Shown: in pieces, positions 42,731 through 52,145 of the stretch
How positions within the stretch are numbered: position 1 is the first letter of the stretch
How the letters are laid out: each line of letters opens with the position of its first letter
Assembly (NCBI GenBank): GCA_015064345.1
Contig: SVSK01000004.1
Coordinates: forward strand, 1-53,574
Source: Oscillospiraceae bacterium
Lineage (GTDB): Bacteria; Bacillota; Clostridia; Oscillospirales; CAG-272
Direction of reading: 5' to 3'
DNA length: 53,574 nt
Notes under the pieces: model-generated
Told to the model about the DNA's origin: nothing
Seen by the model: only the letters and a program-made list of their open reading frames with translations
Databases searched by the model: none
Translations under genes and position numbers: made by a program

Positions 42731-43831
42731 ATGATTAAAAATGCACTTCCGCAGACTGATTTGCGTCTGTCGGATTTTTATTATGACTTGCCTGAGGAGA
42801 GAATAGCACAAACTCCCCTTGAGCCCCGTGACTCATCCCGCCTTTTGGTTCTCGACCGAGAAAACGACACAATAGAGCATAAGGTGTTCAGAGACATTAT
42901 CGACTATCTTGAGCCGGGAGACGTGCTTGTTGTTAACGATACAAGAGTTATCCCCGCGCGAATCATCGGTCACAGAAAGCTGCGATACGACGAATTCACA
43001 AAAGAAAAGGTGGAAACCGGATCAACAGCCCCTGTTGAGCTTTTGCTTCTCAAACAGCGCGAGAACGATGTATGGGAGGCGCTTGCAGGACCCGGAAAAC
43101 GAGCAAAGCCTGGAGACGTTATCGAATTCGGTGACGGACTTCTTGAGGCTCATATCCTTGATGTAATAGAAGGCGGATGCAGACTAGTTAAGTTTATCGT
43201 TAATGGTGCTGAAACAATGTTTGAAGCTCTTGACATTCTCGGCACAATGCCACTTCCACCGTACATTACGGAAAAGCTTGACAATCCCGAAAGATACCAG
43301 ACTGTGTACTCTCGTCACCAAGGATCAGCTGCAGCACCAACCGCGGGACTTCATTTTACCCCCGAATTGCTCGAGCGCATCAAGGAGAAAGGAATCGAGA
43401 TAGTTCCCGTATTGCTTCATGTAGGACTTGGCACGTTCAGACCTGTAAAAGAGGACAAGATAGCTGATCACGAAATGCATTCCGAGTACATTCGCGTAAC
43501 AGAAGAATCAGCAAAAATTATAAACGAACGTAAGGCGGCAGGCGGCAGAGTTATCGCTGTGGGAACAACATCATGCCGTGTTCTTGAATCTGCGTCTACT
43601 GATGACGGAGTGCTTCAGACTGTTGACACCGACACAGGAATTTTTATCTACCCGGGATATAAATTCAAGATAGTTGACGCGCTTATCACCAACTTCCATT
43701 TGCCGGAAAGTACACTTCTCATGCTTGTGTCTGCTCTTTCAAGCCGTGAGCAGATCATGCGCGCATACAAGACTGCAGTAGAAGATAAATACCGCTTCTT
43801 CAGCTTTGGCGATGCGATGTTTATTAAGTAA
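42731..43831 (+). CDS. queA: S-adenosylmethionine:tRNA ribosyltransferase-isomerase
   Basis: 366 aa. Transfers and rearranges the ribosyl part of SAM onto preQ1 in tRNA, giving epoxyqueuosine, the substrate of QueH (9428). Seen: [51 protein letters not shown] and [16 protein letters not shown]. The ribosome site is CGGAG. Starts a queA-cdd-miaA group, two of whose members modify tRNA near the anticodon. Confidence 0.95.
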   Translation: MIKNALPQTDLRLSDFYYDLPEERIAQTPLEPRDSSRLLVLDRENDTIEHKVFRDIIDYLEPGDVLVVNDTRVIPARIIGHRKLRYDEFTKEKVETGSTAPVELLLLKQRENDVWEALAGPGKRAKPGDVIEFGDGLLEAHILDVIEGGCRLVKFIVNGAETMFEALDILGTMPLPPYITEKLDNPERYQTVYSRHQGSAAAPTAGLHFTPELLERIKEKGIEIVPVLLHVGLGTFRPVKEDKIADHEMHSEYIRVTEESAKIINERKAAGGRVIAVGTTSCRVLESASTDDGVLQTVDTDTGIFIYPGYKFKIVDALITNFHLPESTLLMLVSALSSREQIMRAYKTAVEDKYRFFSFGDAMFIK

Positions 43832-43844
43832 TAACGGAGATAAT

Positions 43845-44252
43845 ATGGCAGAAGATATCTGGACTATCCTTTATAATAAAGCGGTAGCTGTGCAAAATCC
43901 CCGTGTGATCTCGCCGTTTATTGAGGCGGGAGGGGTTGGCGCTGCAATACTGACAAAAAGCGGAAATATTTATACCGGTGTCTGTATAGATACGGCAAGC
44001 ACCCTCGGTATGTGCGCAGAGCGAAATGCAATAGCCAACATGATTACAAACGGCGAGCATAATATTGACAAGGTAGTTGCTGTCATGCCAAACGGTGAGG
44101 TCGGATCTCCTTGCGGTGCGTGCCGTGAGTTTATGATGCAGCTTGCCTGTGACAGCGGTGAGATAGAAATACTTACCGATTACGAAAGTCGAACTGTAGT
44201 AAAACTAAAAGAGCTTCTCCCAGACTGGTGGGGAAAAGAGAGGTTTGAATGA
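43845..44252 (+). CDS. cytidine deaminase family protein
   Basis: 135 aa. Zinc-dependent deaminase fold with the catalytic CAERNAI (His of the usual HAE replaced by Cys, as in CDD) and the PCGACREFM zinc pair. Similar to small cytidine or blasticidin-S-type deaminases; probable role is pyrimidine salvage. The start at 43845 has CGGAG upstream. Overlaps miaA by 4 bp. Confidence 0.85.
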   Translation: MAEDIWTILYNKAVAVQNPRVISPFIEAGGVGAAILTKSGNIYTGVCIDTASTLGMCAERNAIANMITNGEHNIDKVVAVMPNGEVGSPCGACREFMMQLACDSGEIEILTDYESRTVVKLKELLPDWWGKERFE

Positions 44253-45190
44253 ACAAAATTAAAACGATCTCAATACTCGGACCTACCGCGTCAGGGAAAA
44301 CAGGACTTGCCATAGAACTTGCGAAGAGGCTTGACGGCGAGATAATTTCCTGTGACTCCATGCAGTTGTACCGAGGAATGGATATAGGCACAGCAACTCC
44401 CGATATGGAAGAGCGCGCCGGAATACCTCATCATCTGATGGATGTGGTAGACCCAGAATATGATTTTTCAGCCATGGAGTACGCCAAGCTTGCTTCGGAG
44501 GCTATCGCTGATGTTGCATCCCGCGGTAAGTTTCCGATTCTCTGCGGCGGTACCGGAATGTATCACGATTCACTAATGAAAATATCATCGTTTTCAGAAG
44601 GTGAGGCAGATGAAGCACTGCGTGATGAGCTGTATAAATACGCACAGGACAACGGAAATGAAGCGCTTCACGAAATGCTCGCGGAGTTTGATCCGGAAGC
44701 TGCGGCAAATATTCACCCGAACAATGTAAAAAGGGTCATTCGAGCAATCGAGATATACAAGACAACAGGTAAGACAAAAACCGAAACTGACCGTGAGCAG
44801 ATCTCCGGTGAGATACCCTATGACAATACCGCGTTTATCTTGGACTTTGCTGACCGCGACCTCTTGTACTCACGGATAGAGAAGCGTGTTGATATAATGA
44901 TTGATATGGGGCTTGAGAGGGAAGTGCGTGATATTCTTTGCTCCGGCAGAAGTATCAGCAGGACCGCATCACAGGCGATAGGATACAAAGAGTTTCTGCC
45001 ATACTTCAATGGAGAAAAAACACTCGACGAGGTGGCGGCAGATATCAAGCTGGCAACACGTCACTACGCAAAGCGTCAGATGATCTGGTTCAGACGATAT
45101 AAGGATGCTGTTCGCCTCGTTCCGGATAAGTGCGGGGAAATACTCTCATCATCCTCCCTTGCAAACGAGGCACTACTATATATAGTATAG
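44249..45190 (+). CDS. miaA: tRNA dimethylallyltransferase
   Basis: 313 aa. Adds a dimethylallyl group to A37 of UNN-decoding tRNAs. P-loop GPTASGKT at the N-terminus, DSMQLYRGMDIGTATP, the substrate-site FPILCGGTGMY, and the C-terminal YAKRQMIWFRR are visible. Starts in ATGA overlap with the deaminase gene and ends at a terminator. Confidence 0.95.
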   Translation: MNKIKTISILGPTASGKTGLAIELAKRLDGEIISCDSMQLYRGMDIGTATPDMEERAGIPHHLMDVVDPEYDFSAMEYAKLASEAIADVASRGKFPILCGGTGMYHDSLMKISSFSEGEADEALRDELYKYAQDNGNEALHEMLAEFDPEAAANIHPNNVKRVIRAIEIYKTTGKTKTETDREQISGEIPYDNTAFILDFADRDLLYSRIEKRVDIMIDMGLEREVRDILCSGRSISRTASQAIGYKEFLPYFNGEKTLDEVAADIKLATRHYAKRQMIWFRRYKDAVRLVPDKCGEILSSSSLANEALLYIV

Positions 45191-45204
45191 TAAAACTAAA
45201 TATT

Positions 45205-45241
45205 GCGGATATATTGTGTGATTCAAAATATCCGCATTTTT
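45205..45241 (+). terminator. terminator after miaA
   Basis: GCGGATAT and ATATCCGC arms followed by A and a run of T. Confidence 0.82.
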
Positions 45242-45340
45242 TTATTGTTAGTTTCAACTTCCGTAACACCGTATTAATTTCTTGTAAAATCCATAGAAAT
45301 TGAGCGGAAAAATTCGTTAAAATCGCCGAACAAGTTCCAA

Positions 45341-45369
45341 TTGACAACACTGACTATATATGGTACAAT
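45341..45369 (+). promoter_or_regulatory. sigma-A-type promoter of nrdD
   Basis: TTGACA (45341-45346) and TACAAT (45364-45369), 17-bp spacer, overlapped by the first NrdR-like box. Confidence 0.83.
45351..45366. promoter_or_regulatory. NrdR box 1 (degenerate)
   Basis: TGACTATATATGGTAC matches the ACACwATATATwGTGT-type NrdR box in its core. It lies between -35 and -10, 32 bp upstream of box 2, i.e. about three helical turns. Confidence 0.6.
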
Positions 45370-45382
45370 ACTAACGCACGAA

Positions 45383-45398
45383 ACACAATATATAGTAT
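45383..45398. promoter_or_regulatory. NrdR box 2
   Basis: ACACAATATATAGTAT, differing from the NrdR box consensus in one position. NrdR represses ribonucleotide reductase genes through paired boxes at this spacing; the downstream gene is nrdD. Confidence 0.8.
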
Positions 45399-45426
45399 TT
45401 TACAGTAGATTTGGAGGAATCGAACC

Positions 45427-47610
45427 ATGAAAATGAAAATTATCAAGAGAAACGGATCTGAGGCTGAATTTGACAGCACGAAGATACTTAATGCTATAAC
45501 AAAGGCAAACGACAACGTTGAAGAAAAATATCGCATGACTGACTTGCAGATCGAGCGCATCACCGAGCGTGTTGTGCTTGCGTGTGAGCAGCTCGGCAGA
45601 TCCCCCTCTGTTGAAGAAGTGCAGGACCTTGTAGAGCGTCAGATCATGGCACACGGTGCGTTTGAGGTGGCTAAGGCTTACATTACATACCGCTATACCC
45701 GGACCCTTATTCGTCAGTCCAACACAACTGACGACAAGATCCTCTCTCTTATCGAATGCAATAACGAAGAAGCAAAGCAGGAAAACTCCAACAAGAACCC
45801 GATCATCAACTCCACCCAGCGCGACTACATGGCAGGTGAGGTTTCCCGTGATATTACAAACAGAATACTTCTTCCTCAGGACATAGTTGAAGCACACAAC
45901 GAGGGCCTCATCCACTTCCACGACTCCGACTATTTCGCGCAGCATATGCACAACTGCGATCTTGTTAATCTCGGCGATATGCTCCAGAACGGCACAGTTA
46001 TCACAGGCACACTTATCGAGAGACCTCACAGCTTCTCAACAGCCTGCAACATTGCTACTCAGATCATCGCACAGGTTGCTTCCAATCAGTACGGTGGACA
46101 GTCTATCTCCCTCACACATCTCGCTCCGTTCGTTCAGGTAAGCCGCGAGAAGATCCAGAAGGACGTTGCCGCTGAAAACGAGCTTCTCGGACGCAAAATG
46201 ACTGAAGAAGAAGCAAGTCTCATCGTTGAAAAGAGACTTCGTGAAGAGATCCGCCGCGGCGTTCAGACAATTCAGTACCAGGTTGTAACACTTCTTACAA
46301 CAAACGGCCAGGCACCATTCGTTACAGTATTTATGTATCTCGGCGAAGCGGAAAACGAGTCACAGCGCCGTGACCTTGCTATTATTATTGAGGAGGTTCT
46401 TCTCCAGAGAATCCAGGGAGTTAAGAACGAAAAGGGCGTATGGGTAACTCCCGCATTCCCGAAGCTTATCTATGTTCTTGAAGAAGACAATATTCACGAA
46501 GATTCCAAGTATTGGTATCTTACAAAGCTGGCGGCAAAGTGTACTGCAAAGCGCATGGTTCCCGACTACATTTCCGAAAAGAAGATGCTTGAACTTAAGG
46601 TTGACAAAAACGGCGAGGGACATTGCTACACCTGTATGGGCTGCCGCAGCTTCCTGACACCTTATGTAGACCCCGAAACAAACAAGCCAAAGTATTACGG
46701 CAGATTCAACCAGGGCGTTGTAACTATCAACCTTCCCGATATCGCTCTTTCTTCCGGTGGAAACCGTGAAAGATTCTGGCAGATATTCGACGAAAGACTT
46801 GAACTCTGCTACCGCGCACTATGGTGCAGACATGAGCGTCTCAAGGGAACTCTCTCTGATGCCGCTCCCATTCTTTGGCAGTACGGCGCATGTGCACGAC
46901 TTGAAAAGGGCGAGCCCATCGACAAGCTCCTCTACGGCGGATATTCTACGATCTCCCTCGGATACGCGGGACTCTATGAGTGCGTAAAGTATATGACAGG
47001 CAAGAGCCATACAGATCCTGAAGCAACTCCCTTTGCACTTGAGATAATGGACTACCTCAACGCTGCTTGCCGCGGTTGGAAGGCTAAGCATAATATTGAC
47101 TTCAGCCTTTACGGAACTCCTCTTGAGTCCACTACATATAAGTTTGCAAAGTGCTTGCAGAAGAGATTCGGCATCGTCCCCGGCGTTACAGACAAGAGCT
47201 ACATTACAAACAGCTACCACGTTCACGTAACAGAGGACATCAACGCATTTGATAAGCTTCGCTTTGAGGCACAGTTCCAGCATCTCTCTCCCGGCGGCGC
47301 GATCTCCTATGTTGAAGTGCCCAACATGCAGAACAACATTGACGCAGTTCTCGAGGTTATGAAGTTCATCTATGATAACATTATCTACGCAGAACTGAAC
47401 ACCAAGAGTGACTACTGCCAGGAATGCGGATATGATGGAGAGATCCAGATCGTTGATGACGGCGGAAAGCTTGTTTGGGAATGCCCGAACTGCCATAACC
47501 GCGATCAGGATAAGATGAACGTTGCACGCCGTACCTGCGGATACATTGGCACACAGTATTGGAACCAGGGCAGAACTCAGGAAATCAAGGAAAGAGTCCT
47601 TCACCTGTAA
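45427..47610 (+). CDS. nrdD: anaerobic ribonucleoside-triphosphate reductase (class III)
   Basis: 727 aa. Makes deoxyribonucleotides without oxygen by a glycyl radical. N-terminal ATP-cone (about 1-95), catalytic barrel with CYTCMGCRSF, C-terminal zinc site (CQECGYDGEI and CPNCHNRD), and the glycyl radical loop RTCGYIGTQYWNQGR near the C-terminus. Radical is installed by NrdG, encoded 12 bp downstream. Regulated by two NrdR boxes. Strong codon bias. The ribosome site is TTGGAGG. Confidence 0.96.
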   Translation: MKMKIIKRNGSEAEFDSTKILNAITKANDNVEEKYRMTDLQIERITERVVLACEQLGRSPSVEEVQDLVERQIMAHGAFEVAKAYITYRYTRTLIRQSNTTDDKILSLIECNNEEAKQENSNKNPIINSTQRDYMAGEVSRDITNRILLPQDIVEAHNEGLIHFHDSDYFAQHMHNCDLVNLGDMLQNGTVITGTLIERPHSFSTACNIATQIIAQVASNQYGGQSISLTHLAPFVQVSREKIQKDVAAENELLGRKMTEEEASLIVEKRLREEIRRGVQTIQYQVVTLLTTNGQAPFVTVFMYLGEAENESQRRDLAIIIEEVLLQRIQGVKNEKGVWVTPAFPKLIYVLEEDNIHEDSKYWYLTKLAAKCTAKRMVPDYISEKKMLELKVDKNGEGHCYTCMGCRSFLTPYVDPETNKPKYYGRFNQGVVTINLPDIALSSGGNRERFWQIFDERLELCYRALWCRHERLKGTLSDAAPILWQYGACARLEKGEPIDKLLYGGYSTISLGYAGLYECVKYMTGKSHTDPEATPFALEIMDYLNAACRGWKAKHNIDFSLYGTPLESTTYKFAKCLQKRFGIVPGVTDKSYITNSYHVHVTEDINAFDKLRFEAQFQHLSPGGAISYVEVPNMQNNIDAVLEVMKFIYDNIIYAELNTKSDYCQECGYDGEIQIVDDGGKLVWECPNCHNRDQDKMNVARRTCGYIGTQYWNQGRTQEIKERVLHL

Positions 47611-47622
47611 TCGGAGCATACT

Positions 47623-48144
47623 ATGCACTACGGAGAAATTAAAGATTGCGATATTGCGAATGGTCCCGGAGTAAGAGTCTCGCTGTTCGTGTCCGGATGC
47701 ACCAATCATTGTGAGAACTGTTTTCAGCCGCAAACTTGGGATTTTTGCTACGGTCAGCCGTTTACCGAGGAGACTGAAGAAAAGATCCTCTCAATGCTGG
47801 CACCGGCATATATCAAAGGACTGACTTTGCTTGGCGGAGAACCATTTGAACCAAAGAATCAGGAGAGACTGCTTCCGTTCGTTCGACGGGTCAGAGAAAT
47901 CTATCCGAACAAGACAATTTGGGCGTTCTCGGGCTTTACCTACGAGGAGTTGTGCGACAAATCCTCCTACGCGAACTGCGAATACACTTCCGAGCTTCTT
48001 TCATTGATCGACGTGCTTGTTGACGGACGGTACGTAGAGAGATTGCGTAATATCTCACTTCGCTTCAGAGGCTCGGAGAACCAAAGGCTCATTGACCTTG
48101 TGAAAACAAGACAAAAGGGAAGCGTAGTCCTTTGGGATAAATAA
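47623..48144 (+). CDS. nrdG: anaerobic ribonucleotide reductase activating protein
   Basis: 173 aa. A radical-SAM enzyme that creates the glycyl radical on NrdD. The 4Fe-4S motif is CTNHCENC (Cx3Cx2C) in the family context VSGCTNHCENCFQPQTWDF; LLGGEPFEP is the SAM-binding GGE. Operon with nrdD, followed by a terminator. Confidence 0.95.
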   Translation: MHYGEIKDCDIANGPGVRVSLFVSGCTNHCENCFQPQTWDFCYGQPFTEETEEKILSMLAPAYIKGLTLLGGEPFEPKNQERLLPFVRRVREIYPNKTIWAFSGFTYEELCDKSSYANCEYTSELLSLIDVLVDGRYVERLRNISLRFRGSENQRLIDLVKTRQKGSVVLWDK

Positions 48145-48155
48145 AAATCAAAGAA

Positions 48156-48190
48156 AAAAGACAGTATAGCTTTTGCCGTACTGTCTTTTC
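48156..48190 (+). terminator. terminator after nrdG
   Basis: AAAAGACAGTA and TACTGTCTTTT arms, 11-bp stem. Confidence 0.83.
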
Positions 48191-48227
48191 TGTTTCAAAA
48201 GAGGATATTCTTATTGACTTACGTTAC

Positions 48228-48434
48228 TTATTTTGCAGAGAGATCGTTTTCGTACTTTTCGATCATCTTCTTAACCATCTGACCGCCGATAGAACCTGCC
48301 TGACGGGAAGTGAGGTCGCCGTTGTAACCATTCTGAAGATTTACCCCAACTTCATTTGCAGCCTGAATCTTGAACTGCTCCATAGCAGCTTTTGCTTCGG
48401 GAACAACGATTCTGTTAGAATTCTTTGTAGCCAT
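48228..48434 (-). CDS. alpha/beta-type small acid-soluble spore protein
   Basis: 68 aa, MATKNSNRIVVPEAKAAM with the two family blocks EAKAAMEQFKIQAANEVGV and DLTSRQAGSIGGQMVKKMIEKYE. SASPs coat and protect forespore DNA and are degraded on germination by GPR. The start at 48434 has TGGAG upstream. A sigma-G-type promoter lies upstream, as expected for a forespore gene. Confidence 0.93.
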   Translation of the reverse strand: MATKNSNRIVVPEAKAAMEQFKIQAANEVGVNLQNGYNGDLTSRQAGSIGGQMVKKMIEKYENDLSAK

Positions 48435-48469
48435 TTTTGTTTTCTCCATTCAAAATCATAAATGTTTCT

Positions 48470-48504
48470 GAGAGATTGTTTTCTCTCGGCGAGACTTCTG
48501 TCTC
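48470..48504 (-). other. two leader hairpins of the SASP transcript
   Basis: Perfect arms GAGAGA/TCTCTC (48470-48487) and GAGAC/GTCTC (48491-48504) lie between the sigma-G-type promoter and the gene, so they would be at the 5' end of the mRNA. Confidence 0.5.
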
Positions 48505-48511
48505 ACGCTAA

Positions 48512-48541
48512 TATTATGATTCATGTGTTACGAATTTATGA
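48512..48541 (-). promoter_or_regulatory. sigma-G-type promoter of the SASP gene
   Basis: On the minus strand TCATA (48537-48541) and CATAATA (48512-48518) are 18 bp apart, fitting the sigma-G pattern (GHATR, CATnnTA). Confidence 0.72.
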
Positions 48542-48681
48542 ATGGTAATTTGTGAGAGGGAAACGGAGTGATTTTGTTCTAAATTATGTGGATTAATCGA
48601 ATAATCATTAAATAATCAAAAATCCGTGACCATTTTTGAGAGAATTTGCTGATAAATATCACATAATATTCCGTATTTCTA

Positions 48682-48710
48682 TTTACTTTCCGCGGCATTT
48701 GTAGTACAAT
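48682..48710 (+). promoter_or_regulatory. candidate sigma-A promoter of the LRR-dockerin gene
   Basis: TTTACT (48682-48687) and TACAAT (48705-48710), 17-bp spacer, about 66 bp before the start. Confidence 0.65.
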
Positions 48711-48776
48711 TACTATGTATATCTATATAATTATATATATTATAGCATAAATCAATCTTTAAGCGAGGACTGTAAA

Positions 48777-51700
48777 ATGAAGAAACGCATACTGTTCATT
48801 TTTGCTACAGTACTGTTAGCTTGTCTTTTAACGGCAGCAGTCAGTGCCGAAGACCGCGGTGTCATAGACTCTGGCAAATGCGGCGATAATCTAACATGGA
48901 CATTGTATGATGACGGTGAACTTGTTATCGAAGGCACAGGTGATATGTGGGATTATGTGATAGTGGGAACTAATGGGCCCGGATGTGGTGGGATCATTTC
49001 ATCAGCCCCTTGGGTAAGCTATTCGAAATTGACTAAGTTAACAATTTCATCCGGTGTTACGTCTATCGGTAACCTTGCATTCATAAATTGCAGCAGCTTC
49101 ACAGGCGATTTGACAGTCCCGGACAGCGTGAAAACAATTGGTATCAGAGCATTTTGTGGTTGCATCGGATTTACTGGCAGTCTGAGAATTGGCAACAGCA
49201 TAACCACGATAGGCGAGGGTGCGTTCGAGGGCTGTACCGGCTTCACAGGCGATTTGACAGTCCCGGACAGCGTAGAAACTATCGGCGTTCTCGCATTCTA
49301 TGGATGTAGCGGCTTCACAGGAGATCTTGTAATTCCCGACAGCGTAACAACGATTGGTGGCGGTGCATTCTGGGACTGTAGCGGCTTCACAGGCAGCCTA
49401 ACAATAGGAGATAGCGTAACCACAATTGGTGAAAGTGCATTTGCTGATTGCAGTGGCTTCAAAGGCAACCTAACAATAGGTGATAGCGTAACCACAATTG
49501 GTTTTAGAGCATTCGGGTCCTGTAGTGGCTTCACAGGTAATTTAGTAATTCCCGATAGCGTAATATCAATTGGTGATGATGCATTCATTTTTTGCAACGG
49601 ATTTAATGGAAGTCTAACAATAGGTAATAGCGTGACCATAATTGGTGAGTTTACATTCGCTTATTGCAGCGGCTTCACAGGTGATTTAGTAATTCCTGAT
49701 AGCGTAACCACAATTCGTGATCTGGCATTCTCTGAATGCAGTGGCTTTACAGGTGATTTAGTAATTCCTGATAGCGTAACCACAATCGGTGACAGTGCAT
49801 TCATGAACTGCAGCGGCTTAACAGGCGACCTGACAATCCCGATCGGCGTAACTATAATTGGTGACTATGTATTTTCTGGTTGCAGTGGCTTCACAGGTAA
49901 CCTGACAATCCCGAACAGCGTAATTTATATTGGTGACTATGCATTCCATGGCTGCAGCGGATTAACCGGTGATCTTGTAATCCCGAACAGTGTTACAACA
50001 ATTGGTAAGAATGCATTCGCTTTTTGTAGAAGTTTTAATGGTATCCTAATCATTGGTGACAGCGTTGCATCAATCGGTGATTTTGCTTTCGGATATAGCG
50101 GCGGTTTCTCATACATTATTATTGGTGAAAATAACACTGAATATTATTGCAAAAGCAATTGTTTGATTAAATCTTCAACAAATGAGTTAGTATTAGGGTG
50201 CAAAAACAGTATTATACCTAATTGTGTAGCCTCGATTGGCAACTATGCATTCTCGAATTGTAGCGGCTTAACAGGTAACCTTGTAATCCCCGATAGCGTA
50301 ACAACAATTGGCGATTTTGCATTCGCTTACTGCAGCGGCTTAACAGGTGATCTTATAATCCCGAATAGTGTTACTGCAATTGGTAACAATGCATTCGTAG
50401 GCTGTACAGGATTTACAGGTTGTCTTACTATTTCTAATAGAGTAACTGAAATTAGAAGCAGTACATTTTTGGGATGTAGCGGCTTTACGGGCAGTCTCAC
50501 TATTCCTGATAGTGTAACTTCAATCGGTAATTTTGCATTCAGTCAATGCCCTGGCTTATCTGGTGACCTTGTAATCCCAGATAGCGTGACCACGATCGGA
50601 GATGAAGCATTCTACTATTGTAGCGGCTTTACAGGCGACCTTATAATACCCGACGGCGTTATCACTATTGGTGAGAGAGCATTCTTTAAATGCGAAGGCT
50701 TCACAGGCAACCTAATAATTGGTAATAGCGTAACTACGATTGAAGATGGTGCATTCTATCTGTGTAACGGCTTCACTGGAGATCTCGTGATTGGGGGCGG
50801 CTTAACAACAATAGGCGATAGTGCATTGTTAGAGTGCAAAAGACTAAATGGAATCGAAGTAGATGTAAATAATAATGTGTATCATAGCGATGGAGATTGC
50901 TTAATTGAGACCGCAAGCAATGAATTAATTTTGGGTTGCAAGAATAGTGTTATCCCCAATTATATTAAAATAATCGGTGATTACGCATTCGATTATTGTA
51001 CAGATTTTACAGGCAACTTGGTAATTCCGGACAGTGTAACATCAATCGGTGATGGTGCATTTGGAGGATGTAGCGGATTAACAGGCAGCTTGGTAATTCC
51101 GGACAGTGTAACATCAATCGGTGATAGTGCATTCTATGGATGTAGCGGATTCACAGGTGATCTTGTAATCGGCGACAGCGTAACATCGATTGGTGGTTCA
51201 GCATTCGCTTTCTGCAGCGGCTTCACTGGGGACCTTGTGATCGGCAACAGCGTAACAACGATTGGTGTCGGTGCATTTAGGAACTGCAGCGGCTTCACAG
51301 GTGATCTTGTTATCCCTAACAGCGTAACATCGATTGGTTTTAGGGCATTCTATAACTGCAGTAGCTTAACCAAAGCAACCATCTATACTACTGATGCAAC
51401 ATTTGGTACGGCGATCTTCTCCGGCACTTCCCCTGACTTCACTATCTACGGCTACGCAGGGTCTACGGCTGAAGCTTACGCAACCGCAAACAACCACCCG
51501 TTTGTAGCCTTCGATGCCTTCACCCTCACCGGCGCACTCACAACCTACCTCTCCGCCACCGACGACGTAACGCTCTCTCTCTTCGCACCTGATACAACCG
51601 AGCCTGCGTACACAATCACACTTGCAGGCGATGCAACAGAGTACAAGTTCGACGCGGTAGCCCCCGGTACATACACAATGGTCGTTAAAAAGAAAAACCA

Positions 51701-51962
51701 TGTTACTCGCGAGTACGAGCTTGTAATCGGTGAAGAGGACGTAACTCAGGACGTTAAGATCCATCTCATCGGTGACCTCGACGGAAACGGCAGGGTTAAC
51801 ACCCGCGACTGGAATGCAGTTCGAGATCACATTAACAAATCGGCGGTTATAACTGATTCGTACAAGTTTGCCTGTGCTGATATCGACGGAAACGGCAAGG
51901 TTAATACCCGTGACTGGAACGCAATCCGCGACCATATCAACAAATCCAACCCTTTATGGTAA
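48777..51962 (+). CDS. secreted BspA-like LRR protein with C-terminal dockerin
   Basis: 1061 aa. Signal peptide (1-24), a short beta region (GKCGDNLTWTLYDDGELVIEG), then nearly 30 leucine-rich repeats of the BspA/TpLRR (LRR_5) type. The unit is 24 residues, around CSGFTGDLVIPDSVTTIG, and repeats at DNA level with a 72-bp period. Two longer insert units (YCKSNCLIKSSTNELVLGC and YHSDGDCLIETASNELILGC) break the array. A linker follows, and the C-terminus is a type I dockerin with two Ca-binding loops (GDLDGNGRVNTRDW and DIDGNGKVNTRDW) each followed by NAxRDHIN. The dockerin implies docking onto a cohesin; a cohesin-like protein is encoded 183 bp downstream. BspA-type LRRs usually mediate adhesion. 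The start follows GCGAGG. Confidence 0.88.
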   Translation: MKKRILFIFATVLLACLLTAAVSAEDRGVIDSGKCGDNLTWTLYDDGELVIEGTGDMWDYVIVGTNGPGCGGIISSAPWVSYSKLTKLTISSGVTSIGNLAFINCSSFTGDLTVPDSVKTIGIRAFCGCIGFTGSLRIGNSITTIGEGAFEGCTGFTGDLTVPDSVETIGVLAFYGCSGFTGDLVIPDSVTTIGGGAFWDCSGFTGSLTIGDSVTTIGESAFADCSGFKGNLTIGDSVTTIGFRAFGSCSGFTGNLVIPDSVISIGDDAFIFCNGFNGSLTIGNSVTIIGEFTFAYCSGFTGDLVIPDSVTTIRDLAFSECSGFTGDLVIPDSVTTIGDSAFMNCSGLTGDLTIPIGVTIIGDYVFSGCSGFTGNLTIPNSVIYIGDYAFHGCSGLTGDLVIPNSVTTIGKNAFAFCRSFNGILIIGDSVASIGDFAFGYSGGFSYIIIGENNTEYYCKSNCLIKSSTNELVLGCKNSIIPNCVASIGNYAFSNCSGLTGNLVIPDSVTTIGDFAFAYCSGLTGDLIIPNSVTAIGNNAFVGCTGFTGCLTISNRVTEIRSSTFLGCSGFTGSLTIPDSVTSIGNFAFSQCPGLSGDLVIPDSVTTIGDEAFYYCSGFTGDLIIPDGVITIGERAFFKCEGFTGNLIIGNSVTTIEDGAFYLCNGFTGDLVIGGGLTTIGDSALLECKRLNGIEVDVNNNVYHSDGDCLIETASNELILGCKNSVIPNYIKIIGDYAFDYCTDFTGNLVIPDSVTSIGDGAFGGCSGLTGSLVIPDSVTSIGDSAFYGCSGFTGDLVIGDSVTSIGGSAFAFCSGFTGDLVIGNSVTTIGVGAFRNCSGFTGDLVIPNSVTSIGFRAFYNCSSLTKATIYTTDATFGTAIFSGTSPDFTIYGYAGSTAEAYATANNHPFVAFDAFTLTGALTTYLSATDDVTLSLFAPDTTEPAYTITLAGDATEYKFDAVAPGTYTMVVKKKNHVTREYELVIGEEDVTQDVKIHLIGDLDGNGRVNTRDWNAVRDHINKSAVITDSYKFACADIDGNGKVNTRDWNAIRDHINKSNPLW
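48990..51360 (+). repeat. 72-bp LRR tandem repeat array
   Basis: Coding repeat with a 72-bp period inside the LRR-dockerin gene. Copies vary in sequence, so it is an old coding duplication and not a CRISPR. Confidence 0.85.
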
Positions 51963-51984
51963 ATTAACCATCTCTTGTTTGAGA

Positions 51985-52140
51985 TAAACTCATAACTTGT
52001 CTTAATATCCAACCCGTGCCCCATAAGCCATATGGGGTATGGTTAGGGTTTAAGAATATAGGGCGAAAGCCCCGCAGCTTTAGTGAAAGGCGAGACACTC
52101 AAGCGGTGAGCACTTTTATCTCGCAAAAAAGAAAGGAGCT
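51985..52140 (+). promoter_or_regulatory. structured leader RNA upstream of the cohesin-like gene
   Basis: At least three perfect stems: CCCCATA/TATGGGG around an AGCCA loop (about 52019-52037), GGGC-GAAA-GCCC tetraloop hairpin (about 52061-52072), and GCGAGA/TCTCGC enclosing about 29 nt (about 52089-52129), followed by AAAAAAGAAAGGAG ribosome site. It does not match any riboswitch class I can identify. Confidence 0.5.
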
Positions 52141-52145
52141 TGGTC

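Noticed and set aside
48990-51360. Possible CRISPR-like array in the 72-bp repeats
   Set aside because: The repeats are in frame, vary continuously, have no spacers and encode LRRs.
51985-52140. Cyclic-di-GMP or cobalamin riboswitch
   Set aside because: The diagnostic conserved blocks of these classes are absent, so only an unassigned structured leader is reported.
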